From assembly GCF_910596095.1 (NCBI RefSeq), contig NC_056546.1, positions 20,798,425-20,862,424 of the forward strand: DNA of 64,000 bases. The letters run 5' to 3'. The translations under genes and the position numbers were made by a program. This stretch comes from Thunnus maccoyii. Its lineage: Eukaryota > Chordata > Actinopteri > Scombriformes > Scombridae. The notes under the pieces were generated by a model. That model was not told where the DNA came from. It did no database searches and saw only the letters and a list, made by a program, of their open reading frames with translations. Below, piece after piece: positions 27,701 to 36,182 of the stretch. The stretch's first letter is position 1. Each line of letters starts with the position of its first letter.

Positions 27701-30700
27701 CATGAGAACATGAAACATTAAAGAGCTGCAGAATGAAAGAAAATGAACCCAAAAAAGCCCAGCTGCAGGTAAGAGTGTCACTCTGGATGCATTTGATCTC
27801 CCTGTTTTTGTGATTTTCTGTGTAAACGTTACATAATAAGATTTATTAAGAAATTCTTTTACACATTAGCAGTCACGTATAAAGAGATGAACACAGTTAC
27901 AGCATGAGTTGTCTGTATGTTGACGTGTGTTGGTTTCCTGTTTCCTGCCCAAACTCTCACCTTGTTACGACAACCAGCTAATGTCATACTGAAAACTGTG
28001 AATGTGTGATGCTTACAACATATTAGCCCCAAATATCCATTCAGAAAAGCTTAGACAGAATGACAAGAAACAGCACCAGGTGGAGAGGTACAACCAAGTT
28101 TACAGCCATATTATCGGCCTTTTAAAAGGTCATTAGTGAGGTCAAACATAACCAGTTAGGCGGAAAACCACAGCCGTTGTTTCCGTCTGTTTTACCTACT
28201 CACAGAAAGCGCTGTCTGTTATTAATTAACCCACAAGAACAAAACAGAAAGAACGCTGAGGTTGCCTGGAGCCTGCTGCTTGTCCAACAGTCAGTAAGTG
28301 ATACTTAGTGTTAACTCAACGTGTCAGTGCCCATGTGCTAACTAAACTTTAATGCTTTACACATGACTACTGTAAACACAGACAGGACAGTGCTGAAGCA
28401 GGAACAGGCCCTCACTTGCACAGTCAGTCACAAATAAAGACATTAACAGATTCAACATGCCCTATCCAGGCCACTTTCTTGTGTAAAATAGCACACCTCT
28501 CTCCTTGAGTTTCATCACACCATCTCCACAGTGCGTTGCACTTACCCAGCAGTGTGCTCCACTGTGCTGAAGGTGACTCGACAGTGCAGTGCAGCTCCTC
28601 TGCTACCCTTCTACTTTCCTCACAGTACAGGCAGCCTCTGCAGGGCTCTGTGTTTTGAAGGGGGCAGGCGACAACACAAACATGCTGCAACACATGCTGC
28701 TGACGCTCCCTGTCCTCTCCTCTCCTCTCCTCTCCACTCCTGTACTGACTCAGCTAACTTCCTCCTCCCTTTCTCTCCTCCTCTTCACAGTCCTGTCCTC
28801 TCTTCTGTTGCTGCCGCTCCCCTGTTAAATTTCCATGAACCTCCTCAGGCTCTTGCCATGTGTGTGTGTATGTGGAGTCCAGAAACACTATACTACCACG
28901 CACTGACAAACACTGCTGCTGAGACTGACTGACTTGACTATGGGCTGGCCACAGGGAAGTGCTCAGAATTCTCCTCCCCCTCTACTGTAAACTCTTTCCA
29001 CTCAGCTTTCTCTCTATCCCCTCCTCCTACTCCTCTATCTCCCTTCCCTCCTCTCCTCCTTCTGCCCTTCCCTATCCACCTCTGCTCCGACCTCCTCCCC
29101 GCCTTTCCCTTGCTGTGTCTTCTGGCTGGTTGCACTGTGACAGTGCCTCTGCAGGTGAATGCTGGGAATTAGGCCAAGGGTCAGGCCTGCATTGACCCCC
29201 TAAGAGAGGATCGGGTTACACTCCAAGAGGCTTCACACAAACTGACACACACATTATCCTCCTGCATCATAATAAAAGCTCCTCCCTCATACAACTTTGA
29301 CCTCTCAGCGTTGCCAATGTGTGACATCATCACCAGTAGATGGACATGACAGCAACATTACCCCCATGACCCCCTAATTAACACACACTTCACCATTTAA
29401 AGCCAGTTCCTCTTGACTGGTTCTCAAGTCAGAAACACATAACATCTGTTAGAGCACTGGATATTTTTAGCTGGTTAGTTTGTATTCAAGTGTCTCCTGT
29501 GGCTGTTTTTCTAGAAGTAGTATCCTCTCTGGATTTTTTGGGACCTTTCCTATGTTTGATATCGTCCTAAAAAACTAAGACATAATGCAAACACACAAAA
29601 TCAGACAAGGGCAGTAATTCAAGATGGATCTGCAGGAAATAAAAGCTTCAAGAGGAGGCATTTTGCAATGTCATGCCCATTTGAGTGTGATGTCAAGGGG
29701 AATAAAAATAAATCACGTCTAACTGGTTTATCACAGCACACTTGAATAGCCAAAAAATGTGTTGCCTGACGTGATACTGTCATGAATGTGCAAGGAATAA
29801 GATGTTGGAAAGCTGCTCATTTCCACTGTGTGTCACTTTATAACCTAGAACTGGAAGTATGATTGCTTTGTTTGTAATAGTGGAAGCAGGGGGGGATTTT
29901 CACACACAATAAACAGAGCAATGTTGACTGCTTGGGTTGCAATAAAAAAAAAGATGTCTTGCAGCAGGAACACGACTGTGTCCTTTCTGTGTCCTTTTTA
30001 AATTGAGTTTAAAGATACAGCTTCTGATTTTGAGTTTCAAAATATCAACCGCAACCTGAAAAGATGCACACAAGTTAATACACAAGCTAATTTCTCTCTC
30101 AGACACACATACTCTCACACACACACCAATATTGTACCTTCAGCGAGTCATTCTGATTTTCCTGAGGTGGAAACAGAACAACATTTTCTGGAGTGCCCTC
30201 TTCTGGCTGTAATGGGGAATGAAACAGTTCAACAAGAGATCTTCAAGGGGAAAACCAACAGTATTTAGCAGTAGAGGTATGCATTAACACACTGAAAACA
30301 AAATCACCATTGTTTTTTGAAGCAAAGCTAACTATGTTAAACCCCACTCTCCAGTTGTACCTTATGGTTTGTAGCCTCTATAGCTCATGAGACAAATGTT
30401 TATGTTAATCCTATTAAGATAATCCTGAATTCCACAGTTGAAGTGCTCTAGTCACATGTGGAGAAGACTTTTTTGTAACTGTTGTTCTCAGAATAGCGCA
30501 ATTACAACATATAAAATACGTTGTAATTGCAAAAAATTACAGCTTACAGCAAAAATTAGAGTTAATTGCAACAATATCTCTACATTCATAGTGGAGGCAT
30601 ACACAACGGGCCTTTTATAAAAGAAGCAAATCTTGTAAACCATCATAGTAATATGGTTCTAAAACAGTCCAGCAAGAAACCGAAGTTTGGAAGTAGCACG

Positions 30701-33700
30701 CTGTGTAGCAGTTAACGCAGGAACACTCACATTGTTAGAGCCATAGCTTAAATGTCTAATATTTATCTTAACCTCTGCTTTACAACAGTTAACCACTACA
30801 TAGTCCAAGGAGTGTTATCTAAAATAGCTTATTAGACAAGCCTCAATTAAGCATGGAAATACACATAAAGCTCCATGGACATCCTATGTGTTTTACTGAA
30901 GCCAGCAGTTAGTAATCATGCAAGTAAGTGTTGTTAGTTGTTAGTCCTCCGTGCATGAAAGAGTTCGAGGTATGTAACAGCACGGGGGGCAGCAAGTATA
31001 GCAATCCCAGCCATCCAATGCCAGCAAGCTTGCCCTTACCAATACCTCAGTTGTGCTGTTCTCGTTCCCCATGGCTCATCCGGCTGCAGGGCGACAACTG
31101 CCCAAACCAACAGCCTCTCACATCAGCTGGCTGAAAGACACCACAGCACAGAAGGACCATCAGCGTACAACCACAAAGTGTGCAGGGGAGCTGTGGTCCC
31201 TCAGTGGAGGATTAGAGGTCTGTGGTATGAGGTTGAACTAGTAGAGAGAGAGAGAATAGTAAGTGTGTATGTTATTTTAGAGATTAGGGGCTTGTGATGC
31301 AAGACCTCCCTCTGGGACCAAAGTACAGGCTTTACCTCAGTAGATGAGGGCTTAAAAGCAGAAGAAAAAGAATATTCAATGATACAAAAACTATCATGTG
31401 ATTTAATATTTTAGAAGTCCGGCGTATTGGAGAAACTCAACAATTTAGCACTGATGAGTTGCAGTAAATCTGGTCTCTGGTAAAATCTCTGCTCTCAATG
31501 ACCTCAAACAAATGGCATCACTACCCAGAATAAAAGCATCTTTATATTTAAAAGACTACATATGCACATTGTCACTTTATCCATGTGGATGTGATGTGAT
31601 AGCTTACTGACACAGTGACTGATGCTGGGTAATCCCGTAAAGTAATCCTCATGTGGTAAATAACAGATTGTGGTGTCTCTCTGCTTCCAGCACTGTTCAG
31701 TCTGTTAGCGAACACTAGGTCCGGTTATTATACAATTCATATAAATAATCCTGTTTGACATCACTATATACAATACTGTATATTGTAGTAAGATAATGAA
31801 AGATCAATATGTGGAAAGAAATTAACACTTGAAATATTTCAAGAGAAGGGCAGCAAAATTCAACTATAAACTGGTTTTAAAGCCACTCTCAGAAGTGTAC
31901 CAGATACTTTCTTTACTCTCACATCAACATTTCCTCATTGTATACAGTATATTGTTACTCAGCTGTAAACACTCATGTCACAGAGAGGCTGCTTGTGCAT
32001 TCCTCATATAACTGCAGGGACTGTACGGTAGCTCTGTTTAGTCAGAAAGCACTGACCCGAATATGCAAGACTTTATAAATAGAGATCTGCTGTGTCCACT
32101 GCTGTTAGACTTTATTCCAGTCTTGTGCACAATTTGTCATTCACACTAGATTTCCAAACAAATGTAGAACCTATATATTCCAGTTACGTCTGCACTATGT
32201 GAAATGTTAATTCCATTTTTGTTCCACACTGATTAAATTGTGAGCATGAGAAAATGAATATCTGTATTTCCCCTTACATCTTAATTCTTATGTGTTCTGT
32301 GGCGTGGCAACTCTTCCCCCATGGCTGCCTACTTGCTATTTGTGTGAATGGGGTGTAATTTCAGCCTCCGCAGTGTGGACGCGTGTGCACTTTAACTGGC
32401 AGCAGTGTTTCAGGGCTTTTTGGCAGCACAGAAAGCAATGGGTCAAATCATATGATTAGACTATTGCCAGGTCTCTTTTCACTTTATCAGTTGCCTGTCC
32501 ATCACTCAGCATCAGCCATCTTTTAAGCTCTTGGGTTTGGATGAGCACAACATGTCTCCGCTTAGACACCCGCAGTATGAGGTTACTGTTTCCTGCCCTG
32601 TGCGTGACCCCTCCACTGGCACAAAAACACAGCAACCACCAAAGTAAACAGAACATGTATTTCTAATATAATCTCTAATATAACAGAATAAAGTGTTTCT
32701 AAGATAATATACATAATAAAATTCAGCATGGTGGCTGTGATTTGATGCATGTTTATCCACCTGGCCAACACAAATATAGTAAATACACGAAAATATTCAT
32801 ACAGCATCAAATGAGATATTGATAAAAGCAAAACACAGTCACACAAATTTCCATCCAAGCTTAAACAACCCATCCTTTACCATTTTCCCCACCAAATTCA
32901 TATATTCATATATATTATATTTTTTACAGTCTATGATTGAAACTAAAGAAACTACAGAAAACCAAAACCGCACCAGTGCTACAGTTCATTATCTACTCAC
33001 CACTGCAAACAAGAGATTTTTTCCAAACACAGTGTCTGCTCTGAAGCTTTTAACAAACCCTTCCAGTCTGTGTTTACTGTCAGACTCAAGGCCAATATTT
33101 GTGTCTGTCCTCTCCTCTGAGGAGCCCCGGTCTCGTCTCTCTGTTGCTATTTTTTGCATCACACGGTAGAGTGGGTGGAGAGGACTGAGGGGCGAAAGGG
33201 GGGCTGATAGGTGGGTGGTTGAGGTGGACACGGGACAGGAGGAGGAGAAGTGGGGACAGGGCCGAGGGGAAGGGAGGGAGGGAGGGACACTGAACTTGAG
33301 CTGGGGAAGCCATGTCTGCTCAGGGTGGTGGTGGTAGTGGGAGGGGTGGTGGGTGGGGGTGGGGGGGGTCACCTGCTCTGACAGGCACAGGAGGTCTGGC
33401 AGTCAGCTGGAGGGGACACTAGTTCTGAGGCAACAGATGTAAACAAATGGGCATACGGGAGGACGAGGTGTCCGACCTCCTGGCTCCCTGGTGGATCAAG
33501 TAGAAGGCTGCAGATGCTGTTAGAATATTCACCCCACCTGTAGCTTTCCTTTAAAATACCTAAAGCTACTACATTTATTTATCATCTTCATCCTGCTGAC
33601 CTGTCCTCTGTGTCTCTAGATTTAATAGTGATTGACATTTAAGGACAACAGTGAAACACACTTACACACCACAAGCCTGCTGTAACAAAGCAGTGCACGT

Positions 33701-34303
33701 TGACTGATTTTGACTACAGAGGGTTTGAAATGTATTTTGGATTCTCTTCATCTGCCTTCAGCACAAGCCAGCTTCAGCCGGTTGCCCAGTCTGTGAACAC
33801 AGCAGGCTTATTATCATCACTATAAATAACACGGATTTGATCAGCTCTGTTTCTGACTGACATCATAGCACAGTCTCATCAAACATGTAATTCAGGCATT
33901 TGTCTAAATGAATCTGATCCCTGCTCCCCACTATCCATTCTCTCTGGGATTTGTCAGCTTGCTTCCCCTCTCCTCCCATCATTCCATAACCCTCCACAAC
34001 AATCAGCATCACCTTCTTGCTATTATACTCAGCTCCTCCCTTCCTCACCCCCTTACTCCTCATCTCCACGGCTTCTTTTCCCCTGCTGACGTCACCCCTC
34101 CTCCAACGCTACAGTACACCTTCTCTCTCTCTGCCTTTTTGCCTGAGTAAAGACTCGGCAGTTGACCAGTAAAATCTGTTTCGTCTCTTCTTTCTTGCAT
34201 GCTCTCTCTGCTCAGCCACACAGGCTTTGATGCTATGCTGCGGACAGCATGCTCCCTCTCCTCTGTTTACCTGGCTGCGTGAGATTCCGATGCAGCTCCC
34301 CAT
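7115..34303 (-). CDS. tacc2: TACC2, long isoform, 5' part of gene (C-terminal TACC domain outside window)
   Basis: Six coding exons join without a frame break: 34303-34271, 30206-30138, 25832-25588, 22563-13231, 12289-11675 and 7414-7115. The first two junctions are phase 0 and all later ones are phase 2. They give about 3530 residues before the gene leaves the window. TACC proteins act at centrosomes and spindle microtubules through a C-terminal coiled coil that binds ch-TOG and Aurora A; that domain is not in this window. The identity rests on four things: adjacency to nsmce4a (TACC2 neighbours NSMCE4A in human), one giant acidic exon followed by a proline-rich exon as in mammalian TACC2, alternative Met-Gly first exons, and high Glu/Lys/Asp/Ser content. 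No diagnostic domain is visible here, so the name is strong inference, not proof. The direction relative to nsmce4a is tail-to-head, whereas in human the pair is head-to-head. Confidence 0.75.
7415..11674 (-). other. tacc2 intron with candidate internal promoter near 10 kb
   Basis: Non-coding apart from the candidate exon listed at 9911-10260. The minus-strand open frame at 7839-8081 and the plus-strand frame at 8415-8627 have no usable splice context or recognisable product. Short CA runs occur at 8900 and 9850. Nothing else is supported. Confidence 0.55.
9911..10260 (-). promoter_or_regulatory. candidate alternative first exon/promoter inside tacc2
   Basis: On the minus strand a GC box (CCGCCCC, about 10276-10283) precedes 350 bases of G/A-rich, non-repetitive sequence. 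It ends with ATGGATAACTCTATTGTGG, ACATC and TGG before a GTGAGT donor at 9911. The small frame MDNSIVDIW ends in phase 0, but the next tacc2 acceptor needs phase 2 and would stop five codons in. If this is a real exon, it is therefore non-coding or joins something else. The call rests only on layout. Confidence 0.3.
11675..12289 (-). CDS. tacc2: tacc2 coding exon with EPTKK repeats (205 codons)
   Basis: The acceptor is TTTTCTCAG and the donor is GG/GTGAGT; the exon is 615 bp and phase 2 at both ends. It joins to the giant exon as ...VATS-R-PLPSLESPQ. The middle two thirds is a degenerate 10-15-residue repeat built on the core [LV]xEPTKKxEEL (variants LPEPTKQTEELYEPTKKT, LSEPTKKEDHL, FPEPTKIEEE, VTEPTKQTAEHLEPEKK). 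This gives an alternating acidic/basic PEVK-like, extended, probably disordered segment. The reverse strand also has open frames of up to 148 codons, a by-product of the biased codons. Confidence 0.8.
12290..13230 (-). other. tacc2 intron
   Basis: A 941-bp intron with GTAAAC donor and TTTTCTCAG acceptor. It contains a TG microsatellite at 12453-12472 and a TTG-rich run just after it. No exon is seen. Confidence 0.8.
12453..12472. repeat. (TG)n microsatellite
   Basis: A short dinucleotide run of about 20 bases followed by a TTG-rich tract, in the tacc2 intron after the giant exon. Confidence 0.95.
13231..22563 (-). CDS. tacc2: tacc2 giant exon (9,333 bp, 3111 codons)
   Basis: One uninterrupted frame runs from a TCGTCTCAG acceptor, with a pyrimidine tract and a TTAAC branch-like site, to an AAG/GTAAAC donor, phase 2 at both ends. 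The frame opens further upstream, but the only candidate start there is a GTG; the acceptor at 22564 fits the phase of the other exons. Order of contents from the N-terminus: a conserved-looking segment LDRELQEAFKECEEQMASLG; a Ser/Glu-rich stretch; the 18-copy 58-residue array (18873-22004); a Lys tract KKAKKKDKKKQRKKKKMEK (about 18.68-18.75 kb), a likely nuclear or nucleic-acid-binding patch; then about 1,850 residues of acidic, Ser/Thr/Pro-rich, predicted disordered sequence. There is a Gly-Glu run near 17.54 kb and a Gln run near 14.80 kb. The mammalian counterpart exon is roughly half this size. Confidence 0.85.
18873..22004 (-). repeat. tacc2: 18 x 174-bp in-frame tandem array inside tacc2
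   Basis: Eighteen head-to-tail copies of a 174-bp unit span exactly 3,132 bp with no insertion or deletion. Each encodes 58 residues of the pattern KKDDIxDDSNAVxEEKGPPD, then CNAVTREKDIEAITET, then (A)[DN][VI]KKE[NI]QSDESSINT[YN][MV][VI]E[NS]K. Each unit holds two NAVxxEK motifs, pointing to an older internal duplication. Two classes alternate irregularly: class A ends in YMVENK-like residues, and class B ends in NMIESK (copies 2, 6, 8, 10, 15, 17 from the N-terminus). The outermost copies are the most diverged (copy 1 has MDNS, TPD, VIREKDTE; copy 18 has NTDMVESK), the usual signature of unequal crossing-over or conversion in the core. Confidence 0.97.
22564..25587 (-). other. tacc2 intron
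   Basis: A 3.0-kb AT-rich intron between the GTAAGT donor at 25587 and the acceptor at 22564. It contains an AAT run at 23138-23160 and a CA run at 24718-24748. The minus-strand frames at 22868-23185 and 24567-24755 have no coding character. Confidence 0.8.
24718..24748. repeat. (CA)n microsatellite
   Basis: An uninterrupted dinucleotide run of about 30 bases in a tacc2 intron. Confidence 0.95.
25588..25832 (-). CDS. tacc2: tacc2 coding exon 3 (81 codons)
   Basis: The acceptor is CTGTCTCACAG and the donor is G/GTAAGT. The 245-bp exon starts in phase 0 and ends in phase 2, converting the phase-0 upstream exons to the phase-2 chain used by all later exons. It encodes an acidic segment ending FPHDLLPSLDFSSELNIWES, a hydrophobic-acidic patch that is the least disordered-looking part of the N-terminal region and a candidate docking motif. 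No methionine occurs in this frame, so it cannot supply an internal start. Confidence 0.8.
25833..30137 (-). other. tacc2 intron with C/T-rich candidate promoter block
   Basis: Mostly AT-rich intron with a CAA run near 27.68 kb. Between 28,540 and 29,110 the plus strand is strikingly C/T-rich (minus strand GGAGAGG repeats, 28710-28735 and 29000-29100). A GTAAGT donor sits at about 28547 on the minus strand. This could be an alternative non-coding first exon, or just a polypurine tract. The open frames it generates on either strand have no recognisable product. Confidence 0.45.
30138..30206 (-). CDS. tacc2: tacc2 coding exon 2 (23 codons)
   Basis: The exon is flanked by a CATTACAG acceptor and an AAG/GTACAA donor and is exactly 69 bp, phase 0 at both ends. 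It encodes PEEGTPENVVLFPPQENQ plus NDSLK. It is too short to stand out as an open frame, but splice sites and phase agree with the neighbouring exons on both sides. The peptide is acidic and proline-containing, in keeping with the rest of the protein. Because it is a multiple of three and symmetric, it could be skipped without changing frame. Confidence 0.7.
30207..33000 (-). other. tacc2 intron
   Basis: AT-rich sequence with no supported exon. A moderately GC-rich patch at 30960-31230 carries short frames on the plus strand but no splice signals or similarity I can name; it may be an unclassified repeat. Confidence 0.55.
33001..33159 (-). other. candidate alternative tacc2 first coding exon
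   Basis: An open frame of 53 codons starts MQKIATERRDRG and ends in ...LLFAV directly before a good GTGAGT donor in phase 0. That is the phase needed to splice to the exon at 30206. It lies within a C/T-rich (minus-strand) stretch at 33080-33370. It competes with the 34303-34271 exon as the N-terminus, or may simply be a chance open frame. The predicted peptide is basic and polar and resembles nothing I recognise. Confidence 0.3.
34271..34303 (-). CDS. tacc2: tacc2 first coding exon, long isoform (MGSCIGISRSQ)
   Basis: An ATG in a strong Kozak context (A at -3, G at +4) opens eleven codons, MGSCIGISRSQ. The exon ends in CAG followed by a GTAAAC donor. Phase 0 matches the phase-0 acceptor of the 30206-30138 exon, giving ...SRSQ-PEEGTPENV... 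The Met-Gly-Ser-Cys start fits the N-myristoylation consensus with a palmitoylatable Cys4. Two in-frame ATGs lie upstream (34315, giving MEYK before MGSC, and 34381), so the real start could be one of these, which would bury the glycine. The leader upstream is not otherwise coding. Confirmation would need a 5' cDNA end. Confidence 0.55.
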
Positions 34304-35924
34304 CTTGTATTCCATGTCCTCCTCTGGTGAAGTGACTCTGGCACTACACGGCTGGCAGAGCACCTTTCTGCAGAACTGCATCGTTATCAGGCAGACACAG
34401 CATTGCCAAGGCAGGCAGATCTTTGCAGGAGCTACAGAGTGACTGTGTGTATGCCTCTGTGTGTGTGTGAGTGTGTGCCTGAGTGACTAATAAATGCTCT
34501 GCACTGCATTGCCCGTAGTGCGCCTGTGACATATATTTTCAAGCCTTTGTTATATAAAAATCTACATTACATAAGGAATCCAACCTAATTAAATGTGTGT
34601 GAAAAAGAGGAGCTACTCTTCCCAGCCTCATGTGCAGCTTAGCCTCACATCACTGCACGGATGAGCGCACTGAAGCGCTGCTTTGGAGGGAAAAAAATGC
34701 TCAGAGAGAGAGAGAAGAAGAGATAGGAGGCAGCGTAAAGGGTGCCTGTCCCTTTAAAAGACCCAGGGGATGGCAAGAATGATAGTGGTGCATCATCATG
34801 ATGAGAATCATGAGTGCAATCATCCAGCTATATCTGATCATACTGAAGTTCACTCAGTCAAAATAGACCATGAGGAGAATTAGGGCAAACAACCAAACAA
34901 ATAATTTTATTCTTATTTGTTCAGTTTTTCCCACAATTCCTTGTGTTCCCTACCTTTTTGAGCAATGACAGGAGAGTCAGAGTAGAGTAGAGAAGAAGAA
35001 AAGGACAAATGACGGTGAAAATTACAAGGCTACATGAATGAAGGCATTCATTTTTGGACTTTCAGATTTTCTCTAACTATTTATCATTAAATAAATAAAT
35101 ACATAAAAAGTGCTAGTATGTTTTCACCTACACTTAAAACAAATATGAAGCCTAAAGCTGGCAGCAGGCAAACACACACATTGTTACAATCATTCATTCT
35201 CAAATTAACCTTATGCTTACAGTTGTGCTTTGCTGTTACTGTAAGGTGTTTATGTGTATATACTGTATATCTCACCAAGGTTATATTTTGTGTAAAACTT
35301 TTTAAAAAAATATTAATAATGCCAAGAAATGTCTCAAATTTAAAAATACGTACATTAGGACACAGTTTGGGTCATTGTTGTCAGGGCCTCACCTAACCCT
35401 AAACATCACTTCATCCTCTTTAAGTTTTAAGCTGGCACACTGGGCACTTTCATTCACACGGTATGGGATTGCCAAAAAGTGCGCCTTCACCTCCTTAATA
35501 GCTCCGAATTGCTACTCTCAGAAAAAGCACATATAATGTGGTTGGTTGCTATATCAGCAGCAAAGAAGCTTATTGATCACTGCTGAGTATTTCTACAAAC
35601 TTTGGCAATAAACAAGTGACTTAACTGTCTTCTAGACATTATGATTCACAAAATAGCAGCTGTCAGGATAAAATGTAAACTTCTACCACTGTTGGAATAG
35701 TAGCTGAAAAACCTCTTCCTTACTGTGTGTGGATATAACCACTTATCATCCACAATTACAGAAGTGTGTTTATGTGAAGTTGTATAGAAAGCCAAAATAT
35801 CAAAAACAATATATTTCATACTAATACATTTTACACAATAAAATTTGATCAATAATGATCAATACCTGCTATTTTCACATATTGAAAATAAATCAAAACA
35901 GAACTAGATTTCTCCTTTTTCTCT
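34304..35924. other. tacc2 upstream region / spacer to nsmce4a
   Basis: The part next to tacc2 (34304-34800) contains GT repeats (34445-34480), a GAGAGA tract (34706-34730) and a TTTAAA box near 34752, compatible with a promoter for the minus-strand gene. The remainder is AT-rich with no genes seen. Both genes point the same way, so this is a tail-to-head gap of about 1.6 kb. Confidence 0.5.
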
Positions 35925-36182
35925 TTTATTATTCAAATATCTAAAACAGTAAAAATAAAAACAAAATGTGCAATTGAGAACCATGACCTTAAGTCACAAT
36001 GATACAGTTTTACAAATGTGACCTACACTGGAACTTTGCAAACTTCGAACAATTTGTCTTTATTATTTCAAAATTTTTTTAAAAAACAAACAAAAACAAA
36101 ACAACAACTACAACAACAACAACAACAGTAACACACCTAAAAACAATTTTCACTTTCAGCTAACAAAATATTGTGCGGTCCA
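35925..36182 (-). terminator. nsmce4a 3' UTR and polyadenylation signal
   Basis: The minus-strand AATAAA at 35925-35930 lies 253 bases after the nsmce4a stop. The UTR holds a CAA repeat (36090-36127 on the plus strand) and T-rich tracts. No better signal is closer to the stop codon. Confidence 0.55.
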
